The position numbers and the translations under genes were made by a program. Shown here piece after piece: positions 1-5,581 of a DNA stretch of 10,119 nucleotides. Source of the DNA: Nitrospirota bacterium (GTDB taxonomy: Bacteria; Nitrospirota; Nitrospiria; Nitrospirales; Nitrospiraceae). Each line of letters starts with the position of its first letter. The stretch's first letter is position 1. The DNA is taken from assembly GCA_016195505.1 (NCBI GenBank), contig JACPZN010000282.1, positions 1 through 10,119 of the forward strand. The letters run 5' to 3'. Under the pieces are notes generated by a model. The model was given only the letters and a program-made list of their open reading frames with translations. It was not told where the DNA came from and made no database searches.

Positions 1-243
1 AGGGTCTACTAGGTTGATGTTGGTATGATTCCAGGTGAACTGGAGCAGGCTGGTACTTGTGGAACTGCGATGATGGAGCTCTTCGGGCTCAAAATCTGAC
101 AGGGTGGTACCCTGCGCAACAGAGCCGAGAGTGGGACTAGCCCCGCTGACATATAATAAGGCCTCGCTGAGTGATGTCTTGCCTGCGCCGACGTTGGACA
201 CAATCGCGACATTTCTGATGGGCTCCACACGGGTCTCTTCCAT
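1..243 (-). CDS. EF-G-like translational GTPase, N-terminal fragment cut by window edge
   Basis: The 81 codons present read MEETRVEPIRNVAIVSNVGA followed by GKTSLSEALL, the N-terminus of an elongation-factor-G-like GTPase. The P-loop (G1) is SNVGAGKT at residues 16-23. A TLSDFEPEE segment and a switch-I-like stretch with repeated Ser/Thr follow, and the protein is cut within LVDP, where the G3 (DxPG) motif should be. The pattern 'SDFEPEE...' fits the EF-G-like paralogue group (FusA2 type) better than canonical EF-G, whose P-loop normally reads AHxDAGKT. Ser at the first P-loop position, instead of Ala or Gly, is unusual. The start is the ATG at 243, preceded by GGGGAGGG at 250-257. The overlapping ATG five bases upstream opens a different frame with no recognisable protein. 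The gene lies downstream of radC on the same strand, with a gap of about 106 bp. Paralogues of this group are often of uncertain function, and only the start is visible here. Confidence 0.85.
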   Translation of the reverse strand, partial: MEETRVEPIRNVAIVSNVGAGKTSLSEALLYVSGASPTLGSVAQGTTLSDFEPEELHHRSSTSTSLLQFTWNHTNINLVDP

Positions 244-274
244 GGCATGCCCTCCCCATTGAGTAGAAAATTGT

Positions 275-294
275 TTAGGCCATATGTTCTCCTC
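275..294 (-). other. Two-codon mini-ORF (ATG GCC TAA) with strong Shine-Dalgarno, upstream of the EF-G-like gene
   Basis: On the minus strand GAGGAGA (294-288) is followed after four bases by ATG (283-281), GCC and TAA (277-275). This gives a well-formed ribosome binding site feeding a Met-Ala minimal reading frame about 30 bases before the EF-G-like start. It may be a regulatory uORF or simply a chance match. No peptide of useful size is made. Confidence 0.3.
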
Positions 295-349
295 ATTACT
301 GTTCTGCTACTGCGGTACCCATCGGCAACCGACCCTAGTTATCCTCCGC

Positions 350-1051
350 CTACTCTTTAAGCCATCCCTCGTCGGCAAAACTCACATACCGGCCGTCCCC
401 GATGATCAGATGGTCCAACACGCGAATGCCGAGGAGTTTTCCGGCCGCCACCAGCCGATCCGTCAACTGACGATCTTCCACGCTGGGAGCCGGATCTCCA
501 CTGGGATGGTTATGGAGAAAGATAACGCCAGCTGCAGACTCGCGCACCGCGAGCGCAAATACTTCGCGTGGATGCACGACACTGAGCGTCAGACTTCCTT
601 CAGAAACGGTGGCCTCTTTCACGACGGTATTTTTGGCATCAAGAAGCACCACCTTGAAAATCTCATGTTTCACGTCACGGATCATGGGATGAAAATGTTT
701 AAACAAGTCAGCACTCGATGAGACGCGTGTGCCCGTCGAGAGGGGAGCTGCGATGGATCGTCGCCCGAGTTCGACGGCCGCTTTAAGTTGCGCCGCCTTC
801 GCAATCCCCACTCCTTGAATCATGCACAGTTCTTCAACGCCGGACTTCGCCAATCCGCTTATGCCTCCGACTTGATCAAGCAGTTCAATCGCCACTTGCA
901 CGGCAGAAAAATCGCGCCGGCCTGTTCGTAGTAAAATAGCGAGGAGTTGTGCATCAGAAAGGACATCGGCACCTTTCGCCAGAAGCCGTTCTCGGGGACG
1001 TTCGGTGACAGGCCAGTAGGTGATTCCTTTCCCCCGAACCTTGCGTGTCAT
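350..1051 (-). CDS. radC: RadC family protein (JAMM/MPN+ domain)
   Basis: A 233-residue protein of normal RadC length. The N-terminal part carries the conserved WPxxERPRERLL segment and a helix-hairpin-helix stretch (CMIQGVGIAKAAQL). The C-terminal half is the RadC JAMM domain, with the metal-binding signature H180-x-H182-x7-S190-x2-D193 intact (HNHPSGDPAPSVED) and the family ending GDGRYVSFADEGWL. By family knowledge this is a putative zinc metalloprotease-like protein, historically linked to DNA repair. That role is disputed, and its biochemical function is unsettled. The start chosen is ATG at 1051, because AGAGGA lies just upstream. A GTG at 1069 would add six residues that are not family-like. 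The gene is divergent from the small zinc-ribbon gene and precedes the EF-G-like gene on the same strand. I found no convincing sigma-70 promoter for it in the 185-bp gap. Confidence 0.95.
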   Translation of the reverse strand: MTRKVRGKGITYWPVTERPRERLLAKGADVLSDAQLLAILLRTGRRDFSAVQVAIELLDQVGGISGLAKSGVEELCMIQGVGIAKAAQLKAAVELGRRSIAAPLSTGTRVSSSADLFKHFHPMIRDVKHEIFKVVLLDAKNTVVKEATVSEGSLTLSVVHPREVFALAVRESAAGVIFLHNHPSGDPAPSVEDRQLTDRLVAAGKLLGIRVLDHLIIGDGRYVSFADEGWLKE

Positions 1052-1176
1052 GAATCCTCTACAATGCACAAAAAAATGACAGCGCGAACGTTTTTGTACT
1101 AGCCTGAATTGCCGTTTTTACGCCTTGTGACAAATACGTATCTCCTAACTTATTGAAATATTGAAATGAGACAAAT

Positions 1177-1192
1177 TGGTGCAGCTCTTGCT
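1177..1192 (+). promoter_or_regulatory. Candidate sigma-54 (RpoN) -24/-12 promoter for the zinc-ribbon gene
   Basis: TGGTGCA, four bases, then TTGCT fits the degenerate sigma-54 consensus TGGYRYR-N4-TTGCW at every position, with the invariant GG (1178-1179) and GC (1190-1191) exactly ten bases apart. The implied start is near 1203, leaving a leader of about 34 bases with a GGGAGGA ribosome site before the ATG at 1237. An AT-rich stretch with a direct repeat ATTGAAAT lies upstream at 1152-1167. No activator site was recognised. A sigma-70 TTGACT overlaps (1192-1197) but has no matching -10 box. Confidence 0.5.
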
Positions 1193-1236
1193 TGACTACG
1201 CCACCAGCTGTGAACGTAGCCACCTGGGAGGACTCG

Positions 1237-1410
1237 ATGGAATGTCCGAAGTGCAAAGGCTTGATGATGCTGGAGCGGTTCTCAGATTTCTTTCTCATAT
1301 TCTACGCGTGGAAGTGCATCAACTGCGGGGCAATCATTGACCGCACCATCTCCAACAATCGGAGAAAGAGCCTGGCAGCACGGGATCCCCAGCCTGTCGC
1401 CACTCGGTAA
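1237..1410 (+). CDS. Small zinc-ribbon protein of unknown function
   Basis: A 57-residue protein starting MECPKCKGLMMLERFSD, with a second knuckle in WKCINCG. The two CxxC pairs (C3/C6 and, after a hydrophobic FFLIFYAW stretch, C28/C31) form a likely four-cysteine zinc ribbon. A basic tail (NRRKSLAAR) follows. Similar tiny ribbons occur in Nitrospirota and Deltaproteobacteria-type genomes, to my recollection as uncharacterised proteins. The start is the ATG at 1237, because GGGAGGA (1226-1232) lies five bases upstream. An upstream frame-matched start at 1192 would add non-family residues across the ribosome site. The gene stands alone between divergent radC and rsmD, about 290 bp before rsmD. 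A regulatory or RNA/protein-binding adaptor role is plausible for such a fold, but nothing here proves it. Confidence 0.85.
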   Translation: MECPKCKGLMMLERFSDFFLIFYAWKCINCGAIIDRTISNNRRKSLAARDPQPVATR

Positions 1411-1423
1411 AGTCGCCGTATCT

Positions 1424-1485
1424 GTTGACCGACCCGATCTGCGATTCTTCTACTGGGGCCTCCCACTGACGACGGGTCGGATGAC
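1424..1485 (+). other. Long imperfect stem-loop downstream of the zinc-ribbon gene
   Basis: CCGACCCG (1429-1436) and CGGGTCGG (1473-1480) are perfect inverted repeats. As RNA the stem extends outward past one A.A mismatch by four more pairs (two of them G.U) to 1424/1485. The 36-base interior contains a smaller GGGG/CCTCCC pairing. There is no U-tract after it, so it is not a classic intrinsic terminator. It begins 14 bases after the zinc-ribbon stop codon. It could be a 3' UTR structure, a processing site or a small RNA. The rest of the 1411-1703 gap holds only the rsmD promoter. Confidence 0.4.
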
Positions 1486-1641
1486 CAAGATCGAGTTCGA
1501 ACAAGCGCCGCATTATAGTCCTCCCGCCGGAAAGCCGTCAAAATAGAAGATTCTACGACTCATCAACTCAACAATCAGTCGATCACAGACCTTACCGCTC
1601 CTCCCTGGTCAAATAGGCCCACTGTTACGACCAAACCATTC

Positions 1642-1671
1642 TTGACCCCTTCAAAAACGCTATGTTAGAGT
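1642..1671 (+). promoter_or_regulatory. Predicted sigma-70-type promoter of the rsmD-coaD-aspC operon
   Basis: The -35 TTGACC (1642-1647) is separated by 18 bases from the -10 TAGAGT (1666-1671), which carries an extended TG element (TGT before the hexamer). The transcript would start near 1678 and give a leader of about 26 bases. The leader contains GAGGAG (1684-1689), 14 bases ahead of the rsmD ATG, which is longer than usual spacing. Confidence 0.45.
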
Positions 1672-1703
1672 CACACGCTCTTTGAGGAGCGCCGTCGTCT
1701 GAC

Positions 1704-2273
1704 ATGCGCGTCATCGCAGGAACCCACCGAGGGCGGCGCCTCCGAGGGCCGGAGGGATTGATACTCCGTCCGACTTCCGATCGAGTTCGAGAAGCGCTGT
1801 TTTCTATTCTTGGGAATCGGCTTCCGAACAGTCGCTTCTTGGATCTCTATGCAGGGACAGGAGCCGTGGGCATTGAGGCACTGAGTCGCGGTGCCAGGCA
1901 TGTCACAAGCATCGAATCGAGCGCAGACGCGTTGAAACTCCTGCGCCAGAACGTCTCGGACTGCCGGCTGGCCGATCAAATGACTGTACATGCGCAAACG
2001 GTGAAACAATTCCTCAGCCGGCCCAACCAGTGGAACGGTTCCTACGACATTGTCTTTGCAGACCCCCCTTATGCCGTCGCGCATGAGCTTGCATCGTTGT
2101 TCGACGATATCGCAATCGATCAACTCTTTGCCCCTGACTCCTGGTTGGTGATCGAACATCCAAAGAAGACAATGCTTCCCACCCACTTGGGCCGAAGTGC
2201 CTTCTTACGCCGATACCCCTATGGCGATACCATCTTATCCATCTTTTCTTCTTCCGGTCCGGCACAGCCATGA
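1704..2273 (+). CDS. rsmD: 16S rRNA (guanine(966)-N(2))-methyltransferase RsmD
   Basis: A 189-residue class I SAM-dependent methyltransferase. The family opening MRVIAGTHRGRRL is followed by RPTSDRVREALF (22-33), the SAM-binding loop LDLYAGTGAVGIEAL (46-60) and the catalytic DPPY motif (120-123, preceded by DIVFA). By family knowledge it methylates N2 of G966 in 16S rRNA on the assembling small subunit, so it acts in the cytoplasm. The length matches the family. The start is fixed by the conserved MRVIAG opening, although GAGGAG is a distant 14 bases upstream. The stop TGA overlaps the coaD ATG by four bases (ATGA), so the two are probably translationally coupled. The rsmD-coaD pairing is common across many bacteria, which supports both assignments. 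Confidence 0.95.
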   Translation: MRVIAGTHRGRRLRGPEGLILRPTSDRVREALFSILGNRLPNSRFLDLYAGTGAVGIEALSRGARHVTSIESSADALKLLRQNVSDCRLADQMTVHAQTVKQFLSRPNQWNGSYDIVFADPPYAVAHELASLFDDIAIDQLFAPDSWLVIEHPKKTMLPTHLGRSAFLRRYPYGDTILSIFSSSGPAQP

Positions 2274-2758
2274 AAATCGGCATCTACCCAGGCACGTTCG
2301 ATCCCATCACGCATGGCCACACCGATATCATCACACGGAGCCTGCGTGTCTTCGACAAGGTTGTGGTCGCCGTTGCTCCCAACCCGACTAAACACCCGCT
2401 CTTCAATTTGGCCGAGCGCCTTGATATGGTGAAGCTCGTTATGAAGGACCTCGGCCAGGTGGAAGTCACCTCGTTTGATGGGCTATTGGTTGATTATGTT
2501 GAACGATCCGGGGCCCATGCCATCATACGGGGTCTGCGAGCGATCTCGGACTTTGAACACGAGTTTCAGATGGCTCTCATCAACCGAAAGCTGGCCAAGA
2601 AAGTTGAGACGGTGTTCTTGATGCCGAGCGAAGAATATTCGTACCTTTCGTCCACAATCATTAAAGACGTGGCCAAACACGGCGGAACCTTGACTGAATT
2701 CCTTCACCCCGAGGTGGCACGCCGCTTACAAGAGCGTATTCGGAACATCAAGTCATGA
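2270..2758 (+). CDS. coaD: Phosphopantetheine adenylyltransferase
   Basis: A 162-residue nucleotidyltransferase of the standard PPAT length. It shows GIYPGTFDPITHGH at the N-terminus, with the TxGH nucleotidyl-transfer signature (T14-H17), K41 in the substrate-binding region, RGLR at 87-90, and the C-terminal YSYLSSTIIKD (123-133) equivalent to the family's ISSTxxKE. It catalyses the transfer of AMP from ATP to 4'-phosphopantetheine to give dephospho-CoA, the penultimate step of coenzyme A synthesis. It has no separate Shine-Dalgarno distance constraint because its ATG sits inside the rsmD stop (ATGA), and its own TGA overlaps the aminotransferase ATG in the same way. Re-initiation by terminating ribosomes is therefore likely at both junctions. 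All the key motifs are present. Confidence 0.97.
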   Translation: MKIGIYPGTFDPITHGHTDIITRSLRVFDKVVVAVAPNPTKHPLFNLAERLDMVKLVMKDLGQVEVTSFDGLLVDYVERSGAHAIIRGLRAISDFEHEFQMALINRKLAKKVETVFLMPSEEYSYLSSTIIKDVAKHGGTLTEFLHPEVARRLQERIRNIKS

Positions 2759-3951
2759 AGCTTGCCGCACGCGTAAGCCGCATTGCACCGTCTCCCACAC
2801 TGGCCATGGCCGCGACGGCCAAGGCCATGGCGGCACAAGGGCTCGACGTCGTCGATTTTTCGTCGGGAGAACCGGACTTCGACACCCCTGAACCGGTGAA
2901 GGCCGCCGCCGAAGCAGCCATCCGAGCCGGCTTTACCAAGTACACTCCGTCATCAGGAATCGACGAACTGCGCCAAGCCATTATCGAGAAGCTGCATGCC
3001 GAGCAAGGATTGCGGTATGAAAAATCGCAAGTCCTGGTCTCGTGTGGTGCCAAACACTCGCTCTACAACTTGGCCGAAGCACTCCTCGAGGCGGGCGATG
3101 AAATCATCATTCCTACCCCTTACTGGGTCTCATATTCCGATCAAGCCCTGCTCAACGATGCGACGCCTGTATTCCTACGGACCAGTGAAACCAGCGGCTA
3201 TGCTATCAACCCCGACGAATTGCAGCGATTAGTCACGCCTAGAACCAAAGCGATTATCGTCAACAGCCCTTGCAATCCAACCGGTGCCACCTATGATCGC
3301 AAGACGCTGGAAGCGATTGCAACCATCGCGGTCCGTCACAAGATTCTGATTGTCTCCGACGAGATTTACGAAAAAGTGCTGTACGGTGGGGCTACCCACA
3401 TCAGCATTGCCACTTTGAGTTCCGAGGTGGCGGCCCAGACCGTGGTCATCAACGGCGTCTCAAAAGCCTACGCCATGACCGGCTGGCGCATCGGCTATGC
3501 GGCCGGGCCCAAAGATCTCCTTACGGCCATGGCAAATATTCAGAGTCAGAGCACTTCGAATCCCTGTTCGATCTCCCAAAAGGCGGCCGTCGCCGCCTTG
3601 AAGCTCGGAGGGCCCTTTACTGAGAAGATGGTTGTGGAATTCGATCGTAGAAGAAGATTCATGGTCGACCGGTTGAACAGTATTCCCGGTGTGAGCTGTC
3701 GAATGCCGAGCGGCGCGTTCTATGCCTTCCCAAACATCAGCGGTGTGCTGGGCCGAAAAGGGCCGCGTGGCCCCATCACATCGCCACAGGAGTTGGCGAA
3801 CCATCTCTTGAAGGAAGCCCATGTGGCCGTGGTACCAGGAGAACCGTTCGGAAGCCCCCATCACATACGATTGTCATACGCGACCAGCATGGAATCGATC
3901 CAACACGGACTCGACCGCCTTGCTGGGGCGTTTGAAAAACTGTCCGTGTGA
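2755..3951 (+). CDS. aspC: Class I pyridoxal-phosphate aminotransferase, aspartate aminotransferase (Ib) type
   Basis: A 398-residue fold-type I aminotransferase. Visible motifs are SGEPDFDTPEPVKAA with GFTKYTPSSG near the N-terminus, NSPCNPTGA with N174, SDEIYEKV with D202 and Y205 (PLP ring contacts), SKAYAMTGWRIGY with the Schiff-base lysine K237, and RLSYATS with R372, which should bind the substrate alpha-carboxylate. The pattern is that of the bacterial/plant-plastid type Ib aspartate aminotransferases, some of which also accept prephenate. Which substrates this one takes cannot be read from sequence alone. The reaction is reversible amino transfer between aspartate/oxaloacetate and glutamate/2-oxoglutarate. 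The ATG overlaps the coaD stop (ATGA), making it the third gene of a coupled operon. No terminator was recognised after it. The next gene has its own promoter only a few bases downstream. Confidence 0.92.
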   Translation: MKLAARVSRIAPSPTLAMAATAKAMAAQGLDVVDFSSGEPDFDTPEPVKAAAEAAIRAGFTKYTPSSGIDELRQAIIEKLHAEQGLRYEKSQVLVSCGAKHSLYNLAEALLEAGDEIIIPTPYWVSYSDQALLNDATPVFLRTSETSGYAINPDELQRLVTPRTKAIIVNSPCNPTGATYDRKTLEAIATIAVRHKILIVSDEIYEKVLYGGATHISIATLSSEVAAQTVVINGVSKAYAMTGWRIGYAAGPKDLLTAMANIQSQSTSNPCSISQKAAVAALKLGGPFTEKMVVEFDRRRRFMVDRLNSIPGVSCRMPSGAFYAFPNISGVLGRKGPRGPITSPQELANHLLKEAHVAVVPGEPFGSPHHIRLSYATSMESIQHGLDRLAGAFEKLSV

Positions 3952-3961
3952 TCACCGCGGC

Positions 3962-3989
3962 TTGACTGTTCCATTCTCAGTCTTATCAT
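3962..3989 (+). promoter_or_regulatory. Predicted sigma-70-type promoter of the FmdB-like gene
   Basis: TTGACT (3962-3967) and TATCAT (3984-3989), each 5/6 to consensus, are 16 bases apart. The start would lie near 3996 and leave a leader of about 30 bases that carries GGAGGG (4014-4019) seven bases before the GTG. AGTCAA at 3993-3998 is the inverse of the -35 hexamer, which may be chance. Confidence 0.55.
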
Positions 3990-4026
3990 TGAAGTCAACA
4001 CCTGAACCAGCACGGAGGGTCTAATC

Positions 4027-4410
4027 GTGCCGATTTATGAATATCAATGCGACGGCTGTGAATACCGGTTTGAAGTCAAGCAGAGTATGAAGGACGATCC
4101 ACTCACAACTTGTGAACGCTGCGGTAAACCGGTCAGGCGGTTGATTTCGTCGCCCGGCATCATGTTTAAAGGCAGCGGGTGGTACGTCACCGATTACTCG
4201 GATAAGCTCAAGCCCCCATCAGGTGGTGAGGGTGGTGGGGCTGGTGCGGGAGAGAAAAAAGAGTCGGCAACTGCCACGTCGTCGAACACCGCAACTACTC
4301 CAACACCTGCAGCAGCTCCGGCGGCCGCCTCTCCTACCACAAGCGCGCCGGCAAGCGCATCGACTGCCCCGCCTAGTAGCACCTCGACGCCGTCCTCTTC
4401 TTCCAAATAA
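4027..4410 (+). CDS. FmdB-family zinc-ribbon protein with Ser/Thr/Ala/Pro-rich tail
   Basis: A 127-residue protein that opens with MPIYEYQCDGCEYRFEVKQS, the typical FmdB/CxxC-CxxC-SSSS regulatory-protein start. C8/C11 and C29/C32 form the zinc ribbon. The conserved IMFKGSGWYVTDY follows near residues 50-60. From about residue 66 the chain is low-complexity: a Gly-rich patch, then about 60 residues of Ala, Ser, Thr and Pro ending SSSSK. The start is a GTG with a good Shine-Dalgarno (GGAGGG, seven bases upstream). FmdB was named from a putative regulator of formamidase in a methylotroph, but the function of the family in most bacteria is unknown. The disordered tail is common in relatives and varies in length. 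The gene probably has its own promoter, follows aspC by 75 bp, and converges on the lipoprotein gene with 14 bp between the stops. Confidence 0.9.
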   Translation: MPIYEYQCDGCEYRFEVKQSMKDDPLTTCERCGKPVRRLISSPGIMFKGSGWYVTDYSDKLKPPSGGEGGGAGAGEKKESATATSSNTATTPTPAAAPAAASPTTSAPASASTAPPSSTSTPSSSSK

Positions 4411-4424
4411 CGTGTGCGTTCAGG

Positions 4425-4853
4425 CTACCGTACGCCGACAGGCTTTGGCGCAGCCTTCTTTTTCACCGGGGCCTTGGCACCGGCTTTTGCCGCCGGCTTA
4501 GCAATGGATTTCGCGGTCGATTTGGCCGGAGCTTTCGGCGCCATCGTCTTCATCGCTCGTGCGCGCATGGTATCAAGTTGATTTTGCAGACTTGTAATCA
4601 TCCCCGTCTTTTCGCGATTCATCCGGCTTAGATCATCTATCTGGGCTTGCATGTCCTGCTTCGCCTTCGACAAATCGTTGACCTGCGCCTGCAGCTGAGT
4701 CTTCTCCATCGTCAACGTCTGTGTTTCCGATCGCAGCTGCTCGATCTGTGCTTGCAATGCTGGCGGCCAGTAGTCGCACCCCGTGAGACCCAGCAGAACA
4801 CCGAAAGCCAGCACGGTTCCGAGTAGCCCCATCGCCTGTCTTCGCATCACCAT
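4425..4853 (-). CDS. Coiled-coil lipoprotein with Lys/Ala/Pro-rich C-terminus, function unknown
   Basis: A 142-residue protein with a short basic N-terminus (MVMRRQ), a hydrophobic segment and the lipobox LTGC, with C26 the predicted lipidation site. This gives a signal-peptidase-II lipoprotein. Residues about 32-100 form a polar, leucine-spaced coiled coil rich in Gln, Glu, Asp and Lys (for example QAQIEQLRSETQTL and LQNQLDTMRARA). Residues about 101-142 are Lys/Ala/Pro repeats (KAPAKSTAKS, KAGAKAPVKKKAAPKP), strongly basic. The layout resembles an Lpp-like or TolA-like envelope spacer, but no family was recognised. The start was chosen at ATG 4853 because AAAGGAGG lies nine bases upstream. 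An ATG two codons later is possible. The gene is the last of the leftward group, 46 bp after the TsaC-like stop, so it may be co-transcribed or use its own promoter. Confidence 0.8.
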   Translation of the reverse strand: MVMRRQAMGLLGTVLAFGVLLGLTGCDYWPPALQAQIEQLRSETQTLTMEKTQLQAQVNDLSKAKQDMQAQIDDLSRMNREKTGMITSLQNQLDTMRARAMKTMAPKAPAKSTAKSIAKPAAKAGAKAPVKKKAAPKPVGVR

Positions 4854-4879
4854 ATCCCCTCGCCTCCTTTCATCGAATC

Positions 4880-4907
4880 TGCATCGATGCACACTTGCAT
4901 TATTGCA
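4880..4907 (-). promoter_or_regulatory. Candidate promoter and palindrome upstream of the lipoprotein gene
   Basis: On the minus strand an extended -10 (TGC then AATAAT, 4904-4899) overlaps the TsaC-like stop codon. A weak -35, CAGACA, lies 19 bases further upstream. The perfect palindrome TGCATCGATGCA (4891-4880) would fall at about +1 to +12. An operator at the start site is one reading. AT/GC self-symmetry by chance is another. Confidence 0.3.
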
Positions 4908-5547
4908 TCAGTGAAATTCCACCTGTCTGTAGCACGTTCTGCAGCATCTGTCGAGTGACGGCGCCCTCCCGAATCAAACGAACGGTCTCACGCGCATCGA
5001 CGACAGTCGATGGGAGTCCGCCCGGTGTAGATCCCGTATCAATGATGAGATCGACATCCTGCCCCAACGTTTCTTTTACCTGATTCGCCTCTTGCGCTGG
5101 GAGACCGCCGGCACGGTTGGCGCTGGTACCGGTGAGGGGCCCAGTTACCGCCAACAGCTCAACCAGAGGAGGACATGAACTGAGTCGGACAGCCACGGTA
5201 CCGGTTCCAGCCGTCAGATTGTGCGGGAGCGACGAATTGGCCGCAAAGACGATCGTGAGGGGACCAGGCCAAAAAGCATCTATCAAGAAGGTCGCGACAG
5301 AAGAAACGTCTTGGACAAGCAAGGACAGTTGCGCGCGCTGCCCGATCAAGACAAGAATCGGCTTCCCATCCGTCCGTCCCTTGAGATGAAGCAGTCGGTC
5401 AACAGCCTGCTCATTGAAGGGATTCACCGCGAGCCCGTAGTAAGTCTCCGTCGGCACGGCCACAATACCGCCGTCGTGAACAACCTGGCTGACAGCCCGA
5501 GAGAGTCGCGGGAGATCCTGCGAAGAATACAGCTCGATAACAGCCAT
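4900..5547 (-). CDS. tsaC: L-threonylcarbamoyladenylate synthase, TsaC/YrdC type (Sua5/YciO/YrdC family)
   Basis: A 215-residue YrdC-domain protein without the extra Sua5 C-terminal domain. Visible motifs are PTETYYGLA (32-40), the KxR motif K56-G-R58 with K62 in KGRTDGKP, FWPGPLT (92-98), GTVAVRLSSCP, and SxN S142-A-N144 followed by RAGG. TGSTPGGLPSTVVD (171-184) is the late substrate-binding loop. These are the residues expected in an active TC-AMP synthase, which makes threonylcarbamoyl-AMP from threonine, bicarbonate and ATP for the t6A37 tRNA modification. A YciO-like role cannot be excluded. The start was chosen at ATG 5547. A TTG at 5607 in the same frame would overlap purD and add a non-family N-terminus. 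No strong Shine-Dalgarno is visible. The gene sits 34 bp after purD, probably in the same transcript. Confidence 0.88.
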   Translation of the reverse strand: MAVIELYSSQDLPRLSRAVSQVVHDGGIVAVPTETYYGLAVNPFNEQAVDRLLHLKGRTDGKPILVLIGQRAQLSLLVQDVSSVATFLIDAFWPGPLTIVFAANSSLPHNLTAGTGTVAVRLSSCPPLVELLAVTGPLTGTSANRAGGLPAQEANQVKETLGQDVDLIIDTGSTPGGLPSTVVDARETVRLIREGAVTRQMLQNVLQTGGISLMQ

Positions 5548-5581
5548 GAATGGCGCCTGAGCGAACGGGTTGAACGCGGTC

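Noticed and set aside
1059..1298. 79-codon minus-strand frame between radC and the zinc-ribbon gene
   Set aside because: It covers the promoter region and the ribbon start, has no recognisable motif, and has no usable ribosome site.
1302..1546. 79-codon minus-strand frame and 69-codon plus-strand frame around the stem-loop
   Set aside because: Neither has family-like sequence. Both overlap the zinc-ribbon gene or the inverted repeat, and no ribosome site supports them.
1642..1666. TTGACC with TATGTT as a promoter
   Set aside because: The spacer is only 13 bases. TAGAGT at 18 bases with an extended TG is the better -10.
4194..4501. Ala/Gly/Val-rich and Arg/Pro-rich frames over the FmdB tail and lipoprotein end
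   Set aside because: Low-complexity shadows of the repetitive FmdB C-terminus and its converging neighbour; no domain and no ribosome site.
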